Origin: Eremomyces bilateralis CBS 781.70
Lineage: Eukaryota; Ascomycota; Dothideomycetes; Eremomycetales; Eremomycetaceae
Direction: 5' to 3'
Length of the DNA stretch: 64,000 nucleotides
Assembly (NCBI RefSeq): GCF_010015585.1
Contig: NW_022985067.1
Coordinates: 444,846-508,845 of the forward strand
Shown: piece by piece, positions 21,747 to 34,552 of the stretch
Layout: each line of letters starts with the position of its first letter
Position numbering within the stretch: the first letter of the stretch is position 1
Translations under genes and position numbers: made by a program
Notes under the pieces: generated by a model
The model's input: only the letters and a program-made list of their open reading frames with translations
Told to the model about the DNA's origin: nothing
The model's database searches: none

Positions 21747-24700
21747 TCAGCTATGCGACGAATGCCTACTAATACTCGACGCCGCACTGAAACTACTCGC
21801 CTCGCTCCCCGGCGTCCGCGCCGTCTCGTCCACCTGCAAACTCAACTGCCGCCGCACCGGTATGATCCAGTCATGCTGCAACAACTCGGCCGCGCTGCCG
21901 CGCTTCGTGGGGTCGCGCTCGAAGCATTTGTTCAAGAAGTCCACGCCCAGGTGACTCAACTGATCGCGGCTCGGCAGCTGCGGCGGGTTGCCCTGCGCGA
22001 TGTTGTACATGATCGCCCACTCGTTGTCTAGTGCCGCCCACGGGCGGCGGCCCGTCACCATCTCGAGGATCACGCAGCCGAGCGACCAGATGTCGACGGC
22101 GCCGAGGCGGCCTTCGGTGTTGCCTTTGATCACTTCAGGGGACATATACATAGGCGTGCCGGTCATCGAGTTCTGGCGGCCGTGGATGGGGGGTCCGGGG
22201 TTGCGGATGCCGGAGAGGTCGGAAGGGCTGACGTTTTGTTGGTGGGTGGAGGATTGGGCGTGTTGGGGTTCGCGTTGGTATATGAAGGTGGTGCTGTGGC
22301 GGGCGATGACTTTGGCGGTACCGAAGTCGACGAATTTGATGATGCCGTCTTGGTCGAAGAGGATGTCTAGGAAGGCACAGTTAGTACCGCATCACGATGA
22401 AATTGAGGTTTGACTTACTCTCGGGCTTGATGTCCCGATGGACCACCCTCCTCTCGTGCAAATACGCGAGGCCCTCAAGCATCTGCAGCGCATATACCTG
22501 GATGATATTCTCATCCTCGATCCGACCATGCTCCAGCAGCGCAGACACGCTACCGCCATTGCAATACTCCATGAAGATGTACACCTTGTCACGATGCGGC
22601 TCGATACCATAGTAGCTCACAATGTTCGGATGGTCGAGCACCTGAAGCACGCTCATCTCATCGCGGATTTGGCCCACGATGTTGGGAATGAGTTGCGGAT
22701 CCTGTAACCGGATCTCCTTGACAGCCATGAGCTGACCCGTGTCCATGTTGAGCGCGGCATACACCGAGCCGAACGTGCCACCACCAACGAACTGTCCTTG
22801 CTGCCAGCGAAGCGTGACGTTGCTTGCACTAGCGGACAAATACGTGAGCGCTCGCTCGGCCTCGTTGGTCCCTTCCAATACTCGTCCCAGCGCCTGTCTC
22901 TCCGATTCTTTTTCTCTTCGCAGTCGCTCAATCTCATCCAGCTGCTCCACCCACTGCAATCGCACCGCCATGGCACTCTCCTCGTCATCCTTCAATTTGC
23001 TCACGTCGAGAAAATGCTTGCCGATTTGCTTCTGCTGCTTCTCGATCTGTGCAGCCAGCGTGCTCCGTGCGCCCATGATATCGAAGTGGGAGATCAACAG
23101 CGACATGCAGCCGGCAACCTTCGCGCGAAGCTTGGCATAATCCCCGTCGGAAAGAGATAGCAGGTTGTTGCCGCGGGTCATCACCATGGCGAATTCCAGC
23201 GCAACAACCGCCCAACGAAACGTCCGCTTATCGGACGCGACGCAGTCGTCGCAGATGAAGGCGATCCATTCGAGCGCGAGCTTGGTGAGACGCGCATTGT
23301 TGAGCGCACGGCGGTTGAAGTCCATGTAGAGAACGGACCGCTGACCAAACTCCGTCGCGAAGGCAAAGCAGGTCTGGATGAGTTCCTGACACTCGTAGCC
23401 TTTCGTCTGGTTGCGAATGATTTCGACGCTGTCCATGATGGTATTCGAGAGTTTGTAGGCGGTCTTCTTGATACGGTGCAGCTCCTGGTTGACACGGGGG
23501 AGGTTGGCACGTTCTTCGATGAGGATGTTTAGGGGCATGCTGATGGCCTGGGTGAAGGATAGTTTGGCGTTGGCGAGGCGTTGCTGCGAGCCATCGGCGA
23601 CCAGACGGAGCCGTCCGGTCTTGAGGTCGAGAACAGGAGATTGGAAAGACATCTTGACAATGGCGCCGGCCCAAATCAGCGGGCTTTCCGGTTTCAGAAT
23701 CAACACGTAGGGATTCGAAGGATCGTCGGGATTGTCCTCGGGATGGTAGTAGGTCCCCATGAGCGAAAAAATATCGGAATCTCGATCCTCCAATGCGGGA
23801 GACGCAATGATGTAGATATCTTCGTTTTGGGCCATGGTGTTCTCCACCAGGAAGTGGCCGGAATAGATGAGGGCGTCGTACAGCTCCATCTGCTGCTCGC
23901 GATCGATATTGATGTTGTACTCGGTACAATTCTCGAATCGGTCGGTGAGCGTTCTCGAGAAGCGGAACAATGCACGCTGTCGGACGCGGACCGAATCGAG
24001 GATCAGCTTATACCGCTTCTCCATCTCGTTCTTTCCAATCTCCTCGAGTGGACGGCGTAGCTCTTGTTCAAAATGGCCGGTCAGTCTCGCCATACTCTTC
24101 GAGGTGAGCATGCTGAACTGCTCGGCGACCTCAACATCGCCACCGTTGAGATGCCGGCCGAGTTCATTGGATGTCGTCCATTCATGAAGCAGGATCTCCG
24201 CTTCTTTGAACGTATTCTTGTTGGCGCTCAATTTCCAGTTCAACATTCGGAAATAAAATTTCATAGCGTCCACGACAACCACGTCGAAGTCTTCCTCAAT
24301 GCAATCCGGTGGGTCCCAACCCGGTTGTGGGCGAGAAATGATCCCATAGGCTTCCTTGACAAGAACAGCCAAGTGCAGCAAAAGTTGAAATTGGGCGATC
24401 ATCTGTTCGGTCATCAGAACACCTTGCTGAGCAGGGTCCTTCATCGACTTTGCGAGGTCAAGCCTCATTTTGATGATCTCCTTCACCAAGCGAGTGGGGA
24501 AGTTAATGAGAATCTGAAGCTCTTCAATGAACGGTGGAAGATGCCTCTCATGGAACCCTTCGGCAAACTGGATCACGCTGTCCTTCGCCTTCTGGGTGAC
24601 CATGGCCAGGCTTCCGAGGATGTTCTTTTCGCGAACCAGCTTCTCCAGAGCGTTCTCGCCGGGGTGTCGAGGTTGGCCGAGCAGATGCTGCAAACCGTCA

Positions 24701-26130
24701 TCCCGCATGATCCGATCGACGAAACTGGAGTCATCGTTCAAATGCAGCGAACTCGAGGTGGAGCTGTCGCCTGGAGTGTCCTGGGGCGAACCTCCATAGC
24801 CCAGTCGAGTTCTCGGGTGGCGGAGGTTCAACTCCTCGTTACCAACCCACGTCTTCAAGGTTTCCAACTCAATATGCATCAACTCCATCGTGTTGAGCCA
24901 TGCGAGAATGGTCTCGGTCGCGCTTTTGTATTCTCTCGATTGAGCACGAGGCTGCTCGGTGAGGAGGTCCTTGGTCGTCGGATACATGGACTCGATCTTA
25001 TCGATCTTCTTGACGATCTCCTTGACCTGTTCCAGAGGTGCTTTGCCGGTCTCGCTTACCCCTTGTACTTCAAAAGTGATGACCTCTTCGAACATGGTTC
25101 GGATATGCTGCCGGCCCTCGTCCAGGAGACGTTGTTGTGTTAATATCGCTCGACCGCACACCTTTGCGCGAATCTCGAGCCACATTTCCGCTTTGAGCGC
25201 ATGATCTCCCCTGACGTTTTCCCCGGTACCAATGAGCCGCTTCTTCTCTTGCTTCACTACGTCCCCTGTGAGGACGCTGGCAAGCATCGAGTGCCATTCC
25301 AATCGCTCTCGGTTGGCGGGGATCTTGAGTTCCTCGACGCTGGGTTGCATGTTATCATCGTTCCCATAATACAACAGCGCTTCCGGATCGTAGGAATCGT
25401 TGTCGAAATAGTCGGCACTCGCCAGGCTTTCGCCTTCATCATCCGTCGCCGCCTGCTCGGATGGTGTGTTACTGCCGGGGTCGAGAGAGGGCGTCCGTAG
25501 TTCCGGGTCGAAGAAATGGCCCTCACGAGGTCCATCTTGCCGAATTCGCTTCATGTAGGCCGCTTCCTGTGCTCGGTATTCGGCGTTCGGGTTCCTGGGC
25601 CACACCCGGGTCATTGGGTTCGTGTCATTCTGAGACGTCTGTCTTGATGATCGGCTCAATGAGCTACCCCGTTGTCTACTTGAGCTAGCCTGGGTGTGGT
25701 TTGTCGGTCTTCGCTGGGGAGCGTATGTATTCGATGGTGTTCGAACGACACTGGGACGCGAGGATCGTCCGCCGGTTTGTATTGGAGGGGGGTTTCCCGA
25801 AGAACTCGCGCTGGACGCGTTGGTTTCGTGGGATCCGGTGCCTTCACGATGTCGAAGAGCGTTCTGTGCGGATGCGGAGGAGCTCCAACTGCCGGCTAGT
25901 GGAGGCAGTTCGTCAATCGATGAATCTTGCAATGGGGTCATCATCTCGGATTGCGAATCGTATCGACCAAGATCGTCGGCGTCCTCAGGACCGCTTCCAC
26001 CGCTGCCACCGCTACCTTCAGGCATTTCGTCGTGGGATGCGTGGATGGAGGTTGGGGAGTCCTCCTCCGCACCGTAATGGGTCGGCGAGATAGCGGAGCC
26101 ATTCGAATGGCCCGCGTCGGAGACTTGCAT
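21747..26130 (-). CDS. sskB: MAPKKK of the HOG osmostress pathway (Ssk2/SskB)
   Basis: Two exons (22419..26130 and 21747..22366; 52-base intron) encode about 1443 residues, the size of Ssk2/Ssk22. The Ser-rich N-terminus is followed by a long conserved regulatory region (RLEWHSMLASVLTGDVVKQE; LDEGRQHIRTMFEEVITFEV) and a C-terminal kinase domain. Motifs: GGTFGSVYAAL (about 1115), AVKEIRL, HRDIKPEN split by the intron, VDFGTAKV, and the activation-segment end TGTPMYMSPE. Family knowledge: it phosphorylates Pbs2, upstream of Hog1/SakA, and is controlled by the Ssk1 response regulator. The open frame extends 20 codons above 26130 only to a TTG, so the first in-frame ATG (26130) is used; an upstream exon, with an acceptor near 26185, is possible. 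Confidence 0.92.
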
Positions 26131-27547
26131 ACCTTGGTAGAATCTAGGTCGCGATGGTTCTTTCGTCTTTAGGAGGCGATCTGTTGACAAATGCCACCGT
26201 TGGATCCGTGGTTGGGTTCGGGTTGGTCCTTGCTACAGGACCGGATTCGAAGTGGCGACCCGATCTCAGCAATGGCTAGCGTCCTCGACGAGGAGACGCT
26301 GGAAAAGAACAAACATGCGAGACCACGAGAAAGGAGGGTATGTCGCTATACACCTGTACAACGAAGATATTAAATTGGTTTTCTCACTCGCATACGGCTC
26401 ATCCGGAAGGCGAGAGGTTGAATGATCTGTAGGTTGATGGTTGATAGAATCCTAGAATTGACGAACCAGTCCTAACTCCCAAGCTTCAATCCGGAAACGG
26501 GGGATTGCAGCGCCGATCGCGTGGCGGATACTCGAAACCGCCAATCGACTGCAACTGGAGTATCAATTTTTAAAAGGTTGAATTTGTGGCGGTGCTGGTA
26601 TCCCGTCGATAATTGATATCCGTTGATACCTCGCCGTTTCAATATCGTTCTCACTCGGTCTCCTCTCAGCAACAGCATCTGCTAGGCACAAGCGAGCAGT
26701 ATTCCCCTAAAATATGGATGGAAGAGAGGGGAAATGCAAAGAGAGGGGAAAGGAGACTAGGTGGCTGGTAAGTTTCCGAATAAGGTATCGCGAGCAGCCC
26801 GCTAATATGTGTCAGTGTTGTGCCCCCGACTCCTTGGATTGCGATGGGAGAGGGAATCGAGATTTGAAATTTTCTAGGGTTTCTTCGCGTTGCTCTTCAC
26901 GTGCCTGTGCGAAATAATTAGAAATGTTAAATAAATAAGTACAGGGTATTCCAGAGCCTGATATACGGACGAGTCGGCGGTGAGATGCTTCACAGTGTCA
27001 GGTATTTTCATATATCCAAGTCGTTCTACGAGCCTTCATTTTCGTCCCTATCATAAAGAAGTACTACTGGTACTGAGTACCGAGCCCAAACAAAGGACAT
27101 CGGCCACGGTCTTTCTTTGGAGGATTTAGTTCGACCATGCTATTGTTGTGCTATTCTTTCATAACTGCTATGCTACCCGCGCTACCCATCAAGCTTCGAA
27201 TCGATAGCTTCATTCCCGATCGGTCTAGTTGGATCATTGGGTCAACGGTTTGGAGGGATGGCGAGCTGTGTGTATGAGAGCTCTTTATCAATGAAACATC
27301 GGGTAAATCGCTTCAGAGAGCTTTGGACTACTACTCTTGTTGATGTCGCAGGTGTTACAGATGTTAATCCACTCATATTGGTATCCATCTTCATTAGTTC
27401 ACGGGCAAGGGGATTGAAGTTTGAATATATTATCGAATCTAAGGTCGTTTCACTGATTACCTTTCATAACCATTGCCGGCATCGCTATGCTGTGTTAACC
27501 CATCGAAACCCAAGGCCGAGAGGGAAGTTCCATGCCTGAATGGCCAT
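26131..27547. other. Intergenic, upstream of the MAPKKK gene
   Basis: 1.4 kb with no convincing gene. It should contain the promoter and perhaps a first exon of the MAPKKK gene. Short + frames at 26714-26917 and 27237-27539 have no family resemblance. Confidence 0.45.
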
Positions 27548-29035
27548 CTACTTCCCTCTCTCCTTCTCCAGCCATTCCCCGAACTCTTCCAGCCGCTCCT
27601 CTTCATCCTCATCATCGAAGCCCAGCCCCCGGTTGGGGGTCTTATGAAACTTCTCATTGCCCTGTGCAATATATGCGATGACCTGCCGGCCTCCAAAGTG
27701 GCGGCCATGCATGACCTTTGTAGGGAACAGCGGGATTAGTAGGTGTACGATATTCATGGCAGAGAACACACACCTTGACGCATGCTTCGGCCGACTCGGT
27801 GTCTGTGTATCGAATCGTAGCAATGCCCTCGGGCTCCTTGTCGAAGAGGACGACGTTGGTGATATTCCCGAGTTTAGAGCATTCGTCGCGGATGTCCTCT
27901 TTGATATCGAGGATGGCCGCTGGATCCTCCTATCGAACGATGAGTTTCCAATCGGGATGCATCGAAACCCCACTCACCTCGAGTTCGTCCAGGGTGAACA
28001 TGTGCTTCAGCACCACGGTCTTACTGGTTTTCGACGTCGTTTGATTTGGCGCCACCAACTCTTCATCATCGGACCAATCTGCAAGTTTGCTGTACCACGA
28101 CGAACCCGGCGTCACAAATCAGTACATCCAAATCTGCGCCGTCGAATCCCCGCTCACGACCCCCCCACGACGACGGCACGGCCGACGTGCGGCGGGGCCA
28201 AAGGGAAGAAACATCGATGCACCCACCTAATCATCTTCTCCCGCTTCTTCTGTGCCTTCTTCTTCTCCTTCTCACTCCGCTGTTTGCGCTCCGCCTGCAG
28301 CTGCTCCTCCGTCTTGCCCGCGTTCTCCTCCACACTCTTCTTGTAGCTCCAGTCCGCCTCCTTGACGCGGATGTTCCCCCGCCCGTCGCCGGGCCGCAGC
28401 TCCGAGTCGTCGAGCATCTGCACGGCGAGGCGGACGCTTTCCGGGCGGAAGTACACAACTAGCGCGTCACCCTTGGGCATGTCCTGCTCATCGGTGTAGA
28501 TCTTGATCCGCAGGTTTTTGCTATCCAGCTCCTCCGCGATGACCCCGTACCGCGAGAACACCTCACTCAGTTCCTCCACCGTGATATCCGGGGGCAAGTT
28601 CGTGACGTAAACGGCTTTGTTCTTCGGCTTGTTCTCCTGGCCCGGCGGGTTCGCAACGTCACCCTTCCGCTTCTTCGAGCCCCCGCCGCCATCGCCTTCC
28701 GCCATCCGCTTTTTCCGCTTCTCCCGCAGCGTCCGCGCATCCACCGCCTCTTCCTCGTTGATTCCTTGCACGCGGTACACTTCCGACTGCCGTGCCAGTT
28801 CCTCCTCGTCGACGACAGGCATCCAGCGATCGAGGGACTCGTTCCATTCCCATTCGGTGTCGTCTGAGGGCTCTTCCAGCACGTATTTGCCGTCGAGTTT
28901 ACTGTAGGAGACCCGAGGGTCGGAGAGGAAGGTGTCGGGGTCGTGGGGGAATGCGGGACGGTTTGGAGCAGGAGGTGGATGGGAGGGAGCCTGACCAGCG
29001 GTGGACTCGCCTGCTAGCGGTTTGAGTTGTGGCAT
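27548..29035 (-). CDS. cus2: Cus2/Tat-SF1-like U2 snRNP-associated RRM protein
   Basis: Four exons (28227..29035, 27978..28089, 27774..27929, 27548..27715) give 414 residues. The order is that of Tat-SF1/Cus2: an aromatic acidic segment (EWEWNESLDRWMPVVDEEEL), RRM1 (about 140-225, KAVYVTNLPPDITVEELSEV with RNP-type GDALVVYF), a Lys/Glu-rich helix ending KKREKMIR, an acidic ADWSDDEEL link, and RRM2 (about 290-390, TVVLKHMFTLDEL to GRHFGGRQVIAYIAQGNEKF). Family knowledge: Cus2 helps U2 snRNA refolding and prespliceosome assembly through SF3b1. The last three introns split RRM2, which is whole only after splicing. It is divergent from Gle1 across 619 bases. Confidence 0.9.
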
Positions 29036-29654
29036 CTTTGCGTCGATGAAGTTCCGAATTAGCTAGACAGGACTCTTAGGTGAGCTCTCTATAACTGTTA
29101 ATCGCCTATCAAGAGCCTTTCAGGCTTGCGGGTTCAAATAGAAAGGATTATATGCACGATGTCTAGCACCTGTCGCAAACGGTCGGAGAGGTAATGAGAC
29201 AGACACCAATCATGCCGTCATACAGTGACACCGTCTGTTCCAATTCCAGCACGTGTCACAGCTAATGGATTGTGCAAAGTGAAATAACAGCGATCAGGGA
29301 AGTAGTGAATAAATGATTGCTAGTGAAAGTTATCAATAATATGTGATATGTGATACGTGATATGTCAGTTAGACTTGAGGGACGGGGGAGCTTCACTTCA
29401 CTCTGTAGGAGGAAATGCTTCTTAAGTTCTGATTGGTCGCTTCGATTCTCCTTCTTCCTCTCTGGACTTAGACCCGAACATCCCGCTGTTTCTCGCGTTT
29501 CATTATCAATTGAAAGACTACAAAAACCGAGACTCGACCTTTGGCAACTTCTGCAGGCCTGTTTTATCTCTTGACATAATTCTGGATGCATCCGACTCTC
29601 CATCCTCTCTTTTACCGGTGGCATTGGCCCTCGTCGGCCTAGAAGCAGGGAACC
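29036..29654. promoter_or_regulatory. Divergent promoter of the Cus2-like and Gle1 genes
   Basis: The shared upstream region of two mRNA-processing/export genes. Around 29338-29368 there is a short imperfect tandem of the 8-mer type tgatatg/tgatacg (four units). No longer repeat was seen. Co-regulation from a shared promoter is plausible but unproven. Confidence 0.35.
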
Positions 29655-31518
29655 ATGGACGAAACACATCCCATTCAACCGCCATCTACCTACCAGACTC
29701 TAAATGGAGCGCATTCCTCGCCGAATCGAGATCCCTCATCCGATGGGAAAAGATGTACCCCAAATGGCGTCCATATCCCAGCCTCCGGCAGCCTCAGCAC
29801 CCCTACCCGAAGCGACAACCAAAGTCCCAGCCGGCAACTACTCTCCGATTCCCGGCGTTATAGCTCGAGAAAGATGACCCGCGAGTCCCTCGAGAGTCCC
29901 TCCCAACAACTGCTCATCGAGGTCAGCCGCATGTACCAGGATGAGGCGCACCAGTTCCAAATGAAGCTCGAACAGAAAGACGCTGAGCAACGCAAGGCGC
30001 ATCGAGCGGCGCTAGAGCAAGCGGCGCGGGAACATGAGAAGGTGCGCCAGGGTGCGGAGCGCGCCCGGCAGCTCTTCCTCATGGAGGCGGAGGCGGCGCA
30101 GAAGCGGAGGGAAGAGGCGGAGATCCAGGCGCTGGAGACGGCGCGGAGAAGGAAGGAGGAGCAGGAGGAGCGGCTGCGGCGGCAGAAGGAGATGCTGGAG
30201 ATGCAGCGGAGGGAGGACGAACGGCAGAAGATGGAAACGAGGGAACGGGAGATCCAAGAGGCGGCCGAAGAACGGCTACGGGTCGAATCGGAGGCAAAAG
30301 CGAAGGTCGAACGAGAAGCGCAGGAGAAGGCGATCCGTGAAAAGGCAGAGGCGGAGCTCAAGGCAAAAGCACAAACGGCGGCCGCGAAACCAACGACCGC
30401 CGCTGTACCAGCAAGACTGCCAGTGACACCCTCGACGTTACTGTCGCAGTCCAACGCCAGTCCGTCCGGGCTACCGATCGTATCCGCCGTCGCGGAACGA
30501 GAAGCAACCCACAACGTCTACCTCGAAATCCACAAGAACCTGAAAGATCTGCGGAAGTTCGTCGTCACGGAATCCAAGAAGGACCCCAAGCTCAAGATCG
30601 AACTGGGAGAGATGCGACGGGAAATTACGAAGACGGTGGGAACCATCACGACGGAGAATTCGAAAAACATCCAACGGGTATGCCTCCATTATCTCTGTCC
30701 CTTTCTCAACAACACCATTTAACAACCACCAGGCCAACCACATCCTCACCATCCTCCGCAATTCCATGGTCTACCCCTCTCCCCCCGTCCCCGCCGCCAA
30801 ATATCTCCCCCCATCCCACCTCCCCACCTCCCCCTCGCATCCCCCCCTCCTCCCCTCCCTCCTCCTCTACTACACCTCCATCCTCTCCAAAACTCTCCTC
30901 CGCCAATTCAGCACCGAAGCCAGCATCGCCCCCTCCGCCGCCGACCCCATCGCTTTCCTCGCCGCCACCATCTTCTCCGACCCTTCCATCCAACCCTTCG
31001 GAACCTCCCTTCTCCCCATCCTCCTCGCCAAACTCCACCGCCACGCCCCCGTCCTCTTCGGCATCTACGGCCCCGAAAACACCCGCGCCGGCCGCGCCCG
31101 CCTCGGATGGCCCCGCGATGGCCCCGACGGTTATGTCTCCCCGCAGGACTACGCGGAGTCCCTCGCCGGCCTCGCCGCCGGCTACGCGGCCCTCTCCCTG
31201 CGCGACTTCTCCCGCTCCAAAAAACAGAACCCCTTACCCAACCGCGAGTTCTGGACGTGCTTGGCCCGACTCGTCAACACGCCGCCGGAAGAGGCGGGGG
31301 AGAGCCACTTCGTCGCGGTGAAGGGGCTGATCAGCTCGGAGAAGTTCGCGGAGCGCGTGGTGAGGTTCTGGGGGGAGGCGGGGCGGGCGTTGTTGAGGAG
31401 GGCGGTGAGGGAGTGGCCGGAGGAGTGTCGGGCGCGAGGGGCGAAGCGGGGGTCGGGGTGGGCGGCGTTGTTGGTGGTGCCGGAGGTGTGGGAGAAGGAG
31501 TTGAAGTTGGTGGTGTAG
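29655..31518 (+). CDS. gle1: Gle1 mRNA export factor
   Basis: Exons 29655..30677 and 30733..31518 (55-base intron, phase 0) encode 602 residues. Gle1 sits at the cytoplasmic face of the nuclear pore and, with IP6, activates the DEAD-box ATPase Dbp5 to release mRNPs. The N-terminal third is Ser/Pro-rich. Residues about 80-245 form a long highly charged coiled coil (Glu/Arg/Lys/Gln/Ala). The C-terminal HEAT-like Gle1 domain starts at about 280 (HNVYLEIHKNLKDLRKFVV) and continues through IQPFGTSLLPILLAKLHRHA, VLFGIYGPENTRAGRARLGW, SLAGLAAGYAALSLRDFSRS and FWTCLARLVNTPP. Strong G/C bias at third positions produces long antisense frames that are not genes. Confidence 0.93.
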
Positions 31519-32609
31519 AGGTAGAAGGCACCAAGCTCGCGGCTCGAGACGCGACGGATCTTTGATTATGGGAGGGTGGGAAATGTTGGTGAGCAGCGGC
31601 TAAGACTCGGCCGTGAACGCGAGATAGAAGGAGGAGGTTGGAGGGACAGAATGATGTTTGAATGATACCCCCATCGCAATTGGGACAGAAACGGGCGCCG
31701 TATTTGGCATTCGGAGGCGTTTCATAGGCATTTTGACTGGACGTAGGCCAAGTCCAGCATAGAACGAATGGACTACTTCGCGACTTACATAAACGACACG
31801 TATCCAAAAGCGAAGTAACTAAACCTATTCGTTCACGTCGGCCAGACATTCGACTACAGAAATCCAGGTCAAACCAACGACCAGATTCGATCACAATCGA
31901 AACTATTTAATAAGCAACAGAACGTCTAGATCTATCTCCATTAATTATGATTACCACTAGACTACCCACATTGCCCGCACTATCACTGCTCCTTAATCCG
32001 AACGGCAGTCATCCTTAATGGTATTCTCCGCGTCCTGCGACCCCCCACGCCGTCAACGTCCGTCACACCCGCCGTCGTTGGATCCAACGATCTCCTAGAT
32101 CCAACGAACCATGGAACCAACGGAATCGGTTCGTGGACATCGAAAACGAAAGAAGCGAGCCGCTAATGCGTGATGTGGACGTAGACAGGATCGCAAAGGA
32201 AAGTTCGCCAGCCTCCGGTGCCCCGAAAGCGAACACGACGAATCGAAAACGAGAGAAAAAGTCCGCCCGCAATGCAAGATCGACATCGTCGACATGAATG
32301 AGTAGTTATGGTGTGGGAGGTGTCATGAAGAAGGGTAGTGCAATGCCAAGTCGCGACATCGCGGTGCGTGCATGTGTGCTGAGCGCTTGCGGAGATAGAA
32401 AGAGGATGCGCAGAATGGGTATACGTGAAGTAAAGGGCGGTTCGGGAACCGAAGGCAAAACAGCGAAGTTGAAGAGAAGACGTTGGATGGGGTCGTCGCT
32501 GGGTCCGGGGTGGTCGGTTGATGTGAAGAGAGGTGAAATTTGGAGGGTCGAAGAGAAGGGGTCATGTCGGCATCAGAGGGGAAAGGCAATCGGCGCACGG
32601 TAGGTGGAA
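31519..32609. other. Intergenic, convergent 3' ends
   Basis: Region between Gle1 (+) and the SH3 membrane protein (-). Short frames here (for example 32298-32603 +) lack recognisable features. No repeat seen. Confidence 0.45.
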
Positions 32610-34552
32610 TCAAGGACTCGCCGGCGGGTGGCCGCCAGGGGGGCCTCCCATGCCCGGGTCGGCGGTGTCGCTTTCGATGGTCTTTCGCCAGTGTTGTGGA
32701 AGGCAGACGCAGACAAGCTGTTCATGAAACATTAGCACCGATCGCGAACATCCAAGCATCGAGGGAAACATACCGGAAACGCCTTGATCTCCCCCTCTGT
32801 CGGTCCCACATCATCATCACCCACCCGCGCCCCTTGGACCGGCAACCCACTCCCATTACTCACCCCACTATCCCGATTCTCCCTCCTCCGCTCCTCCCAC
32901 TCCTCGGCCCGCTCCCGCACCTGGACTCCCGTCGCCCACCCGTCGTCCCAAATTCCCACCACCTTCAACATATCCCCCCGCTCCAGCTCGAACTCGTCGT
33001 TTGCCCGCGGAGCGTACGCCCACAGCGTCGCCACGGCGTCGCCCGGCTTGATCTCCTCCTGCGAGTAGTAGTCCTTGAAGCTCTGTAGCTGCTCCGATTG
33101 CCCGGATCCCAGCCCTTCAGGGGAGCTGTAGTCGCCGTTCCCGTTCGTGCCTCCGGGCGTCTGCCCGCGTGGCCCGATGCGGGAGTCGGGGCTCTCGTGG
33201 TCGTGCGAGGACAGCGACCCCGTGCGCTTTGGGGGGATGCCAGCGCCGTAGTGGCGGTGCGAATCGGGGCTGTCGTATGCGTCGGAGGAGGGGCGATTGT
33301 AGGCGGCGACGTGGCCATGGTTGGAAGAGGAGGAGGACGATTCGAGCGCGGCCAGGCGAGCGACGCGGGCGCCGGGAAGGATGTTGGGTGCTTCAGCGCC
33401 CACGCCGCTGCTTCCGGTGAAGGACATGGCGGGTGCGGGTGGTCCATGGCGGGATGGAGTAGGTTGATTGAGGGAGCTGTTGGAGTGGGAGGTAGCGGCG
33501 CGACGGCGGCGGAGGATGAGGATGCCGGCGATGAGCAGGAGGATAATTACCGCACCGGCGATGGAAGCGACGACGATGCCGGCGATGGCTCCACCTGACA
33601 GTCCATCCGAGTCGGATGCAACAGGTGCGGTTCCGTTGGTAGGTTGAGATCCTGGGGCAGTGGAGGAGGGGAATAGAGGGGCCACGGAGGTGGTGAAGGG
33701 AAGTCGGACATTCACGCAGCGGGATTCGGCCTGTGCATTAATGCAACAGGAATCGGTGGAGTTGACTGTGCTCGTCGCGCAGTAAGCGCAGAGGCCGCCA
33801 AGGTTGTCCTGATAACCACAATTGTTGGGCTCGTTCTCCCACCCCGAGACACAGAGCTTGTTGTCAAGTGCGCCGCCAGGAAGGGCACAATTGGTGAAAT
33901 CGGCGCGGATTTGGCTCAAGGCACCGGTTCCCGGCGTCCCGCAGAGTTCAGGACTTGCGGTGATCTGTTGCTCGCTAATCGCTTGTTCGGCCTGTGCATA
34001 GCTGGTTAGCTCTGTTCAAAGGTCAATGGGATAATACATACACAAGCATCTGCGCACAACGGCGCCGATTGATCCGCCGAGAGGCTGCATGTTCCTATTG
34101 AATTCTGCACAATGGCATTACAAATTACACTTGTCGTGTATCGTGCATAGAGGGCGGTGGTGTTAGAAAGATTGACAGACGAACAGCCAATGAGCTGCTG
34201 GTATCTGTCGTACAATCAGCCTTACATCCCTGATCTTTCGTGAAGCTTCTTACTTGTGTCGTGGGTATGAAGTTGCGATGTACTGCCGTAATTGTTCGTC
34301 AAAAGTTTGTCGGTCTGAAACGAATGCAAGGAAAGGACTGGCGAAGAGGTAAGTTAGTCGATCAACCACTTCTTCTTCCGAATGAAATGCTTACAATATC
34401 CCAGCAACCTCGCCGGTCGTGGATATCGACGACGCGTTGAATGCTGAACACTCGCTGGAGCCGGCTAGAGAGATGCAATTCTGAGCCGTGGCAACTGGAA
34501 GACTACTCGCCGCGAAAAGTGCGAGGGCAAGAGCTGAGAATTTCGAAGGCAT
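32610..34552 (-). CDS. Single-pass membrane protein: signal peptide, Cys-rich ectodomain, TM, SH3
   Basis: Five exons (34395..34552, 34254..34337, 34042..34204, 32774..33991, 32610..32717) encode 576 residues. A signal peptide (residues 1-23, ending LPVATA) is followed by a Cys-rich ectodomain in two blocks (ISLAGSSECSAFNASS; FDEQLRQYIATSYPRHKYQQ LIGC) with Asn-glycosylation sites. A TM helix lies at about 269-294 (AIAGIVVASIAGAVIILLLI), then RRRR and a Ser-rich cytoplasmic tail. The SH3 domain spans about 450-555 (AVATLWAYAPRANDEFELER GDMLKVVGIWDDGW) and is completed across the last intron by FPLVCVCLPQHW. The layout resembles fungal Fus1/sensor-like proteins: an outer domain coupled to an inner SH3 adaptor. 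A surface sensor or polarity role is inferred. Confidence 0.85.

Noticed and set aside
24064-25143. A 359-codon + strand open frame
   Set aside because: It lies antisense to the conserved central region of the MAPKKK and has no family features; it is a by-product of codon bias.
26131-26190. Extension of the MAPKKK to a TTG at 26190
   Set aside because: Eukaryotic genes rarely start at TTG; the first ATG or an upstream spliced exon is more likely.
30706-31044. Long Gly/Glu-rich minus frame, with others at 31331-31894
   Set aside because: Antisense to the conserved Gle1 domain, low complexity from third-position GC bias.
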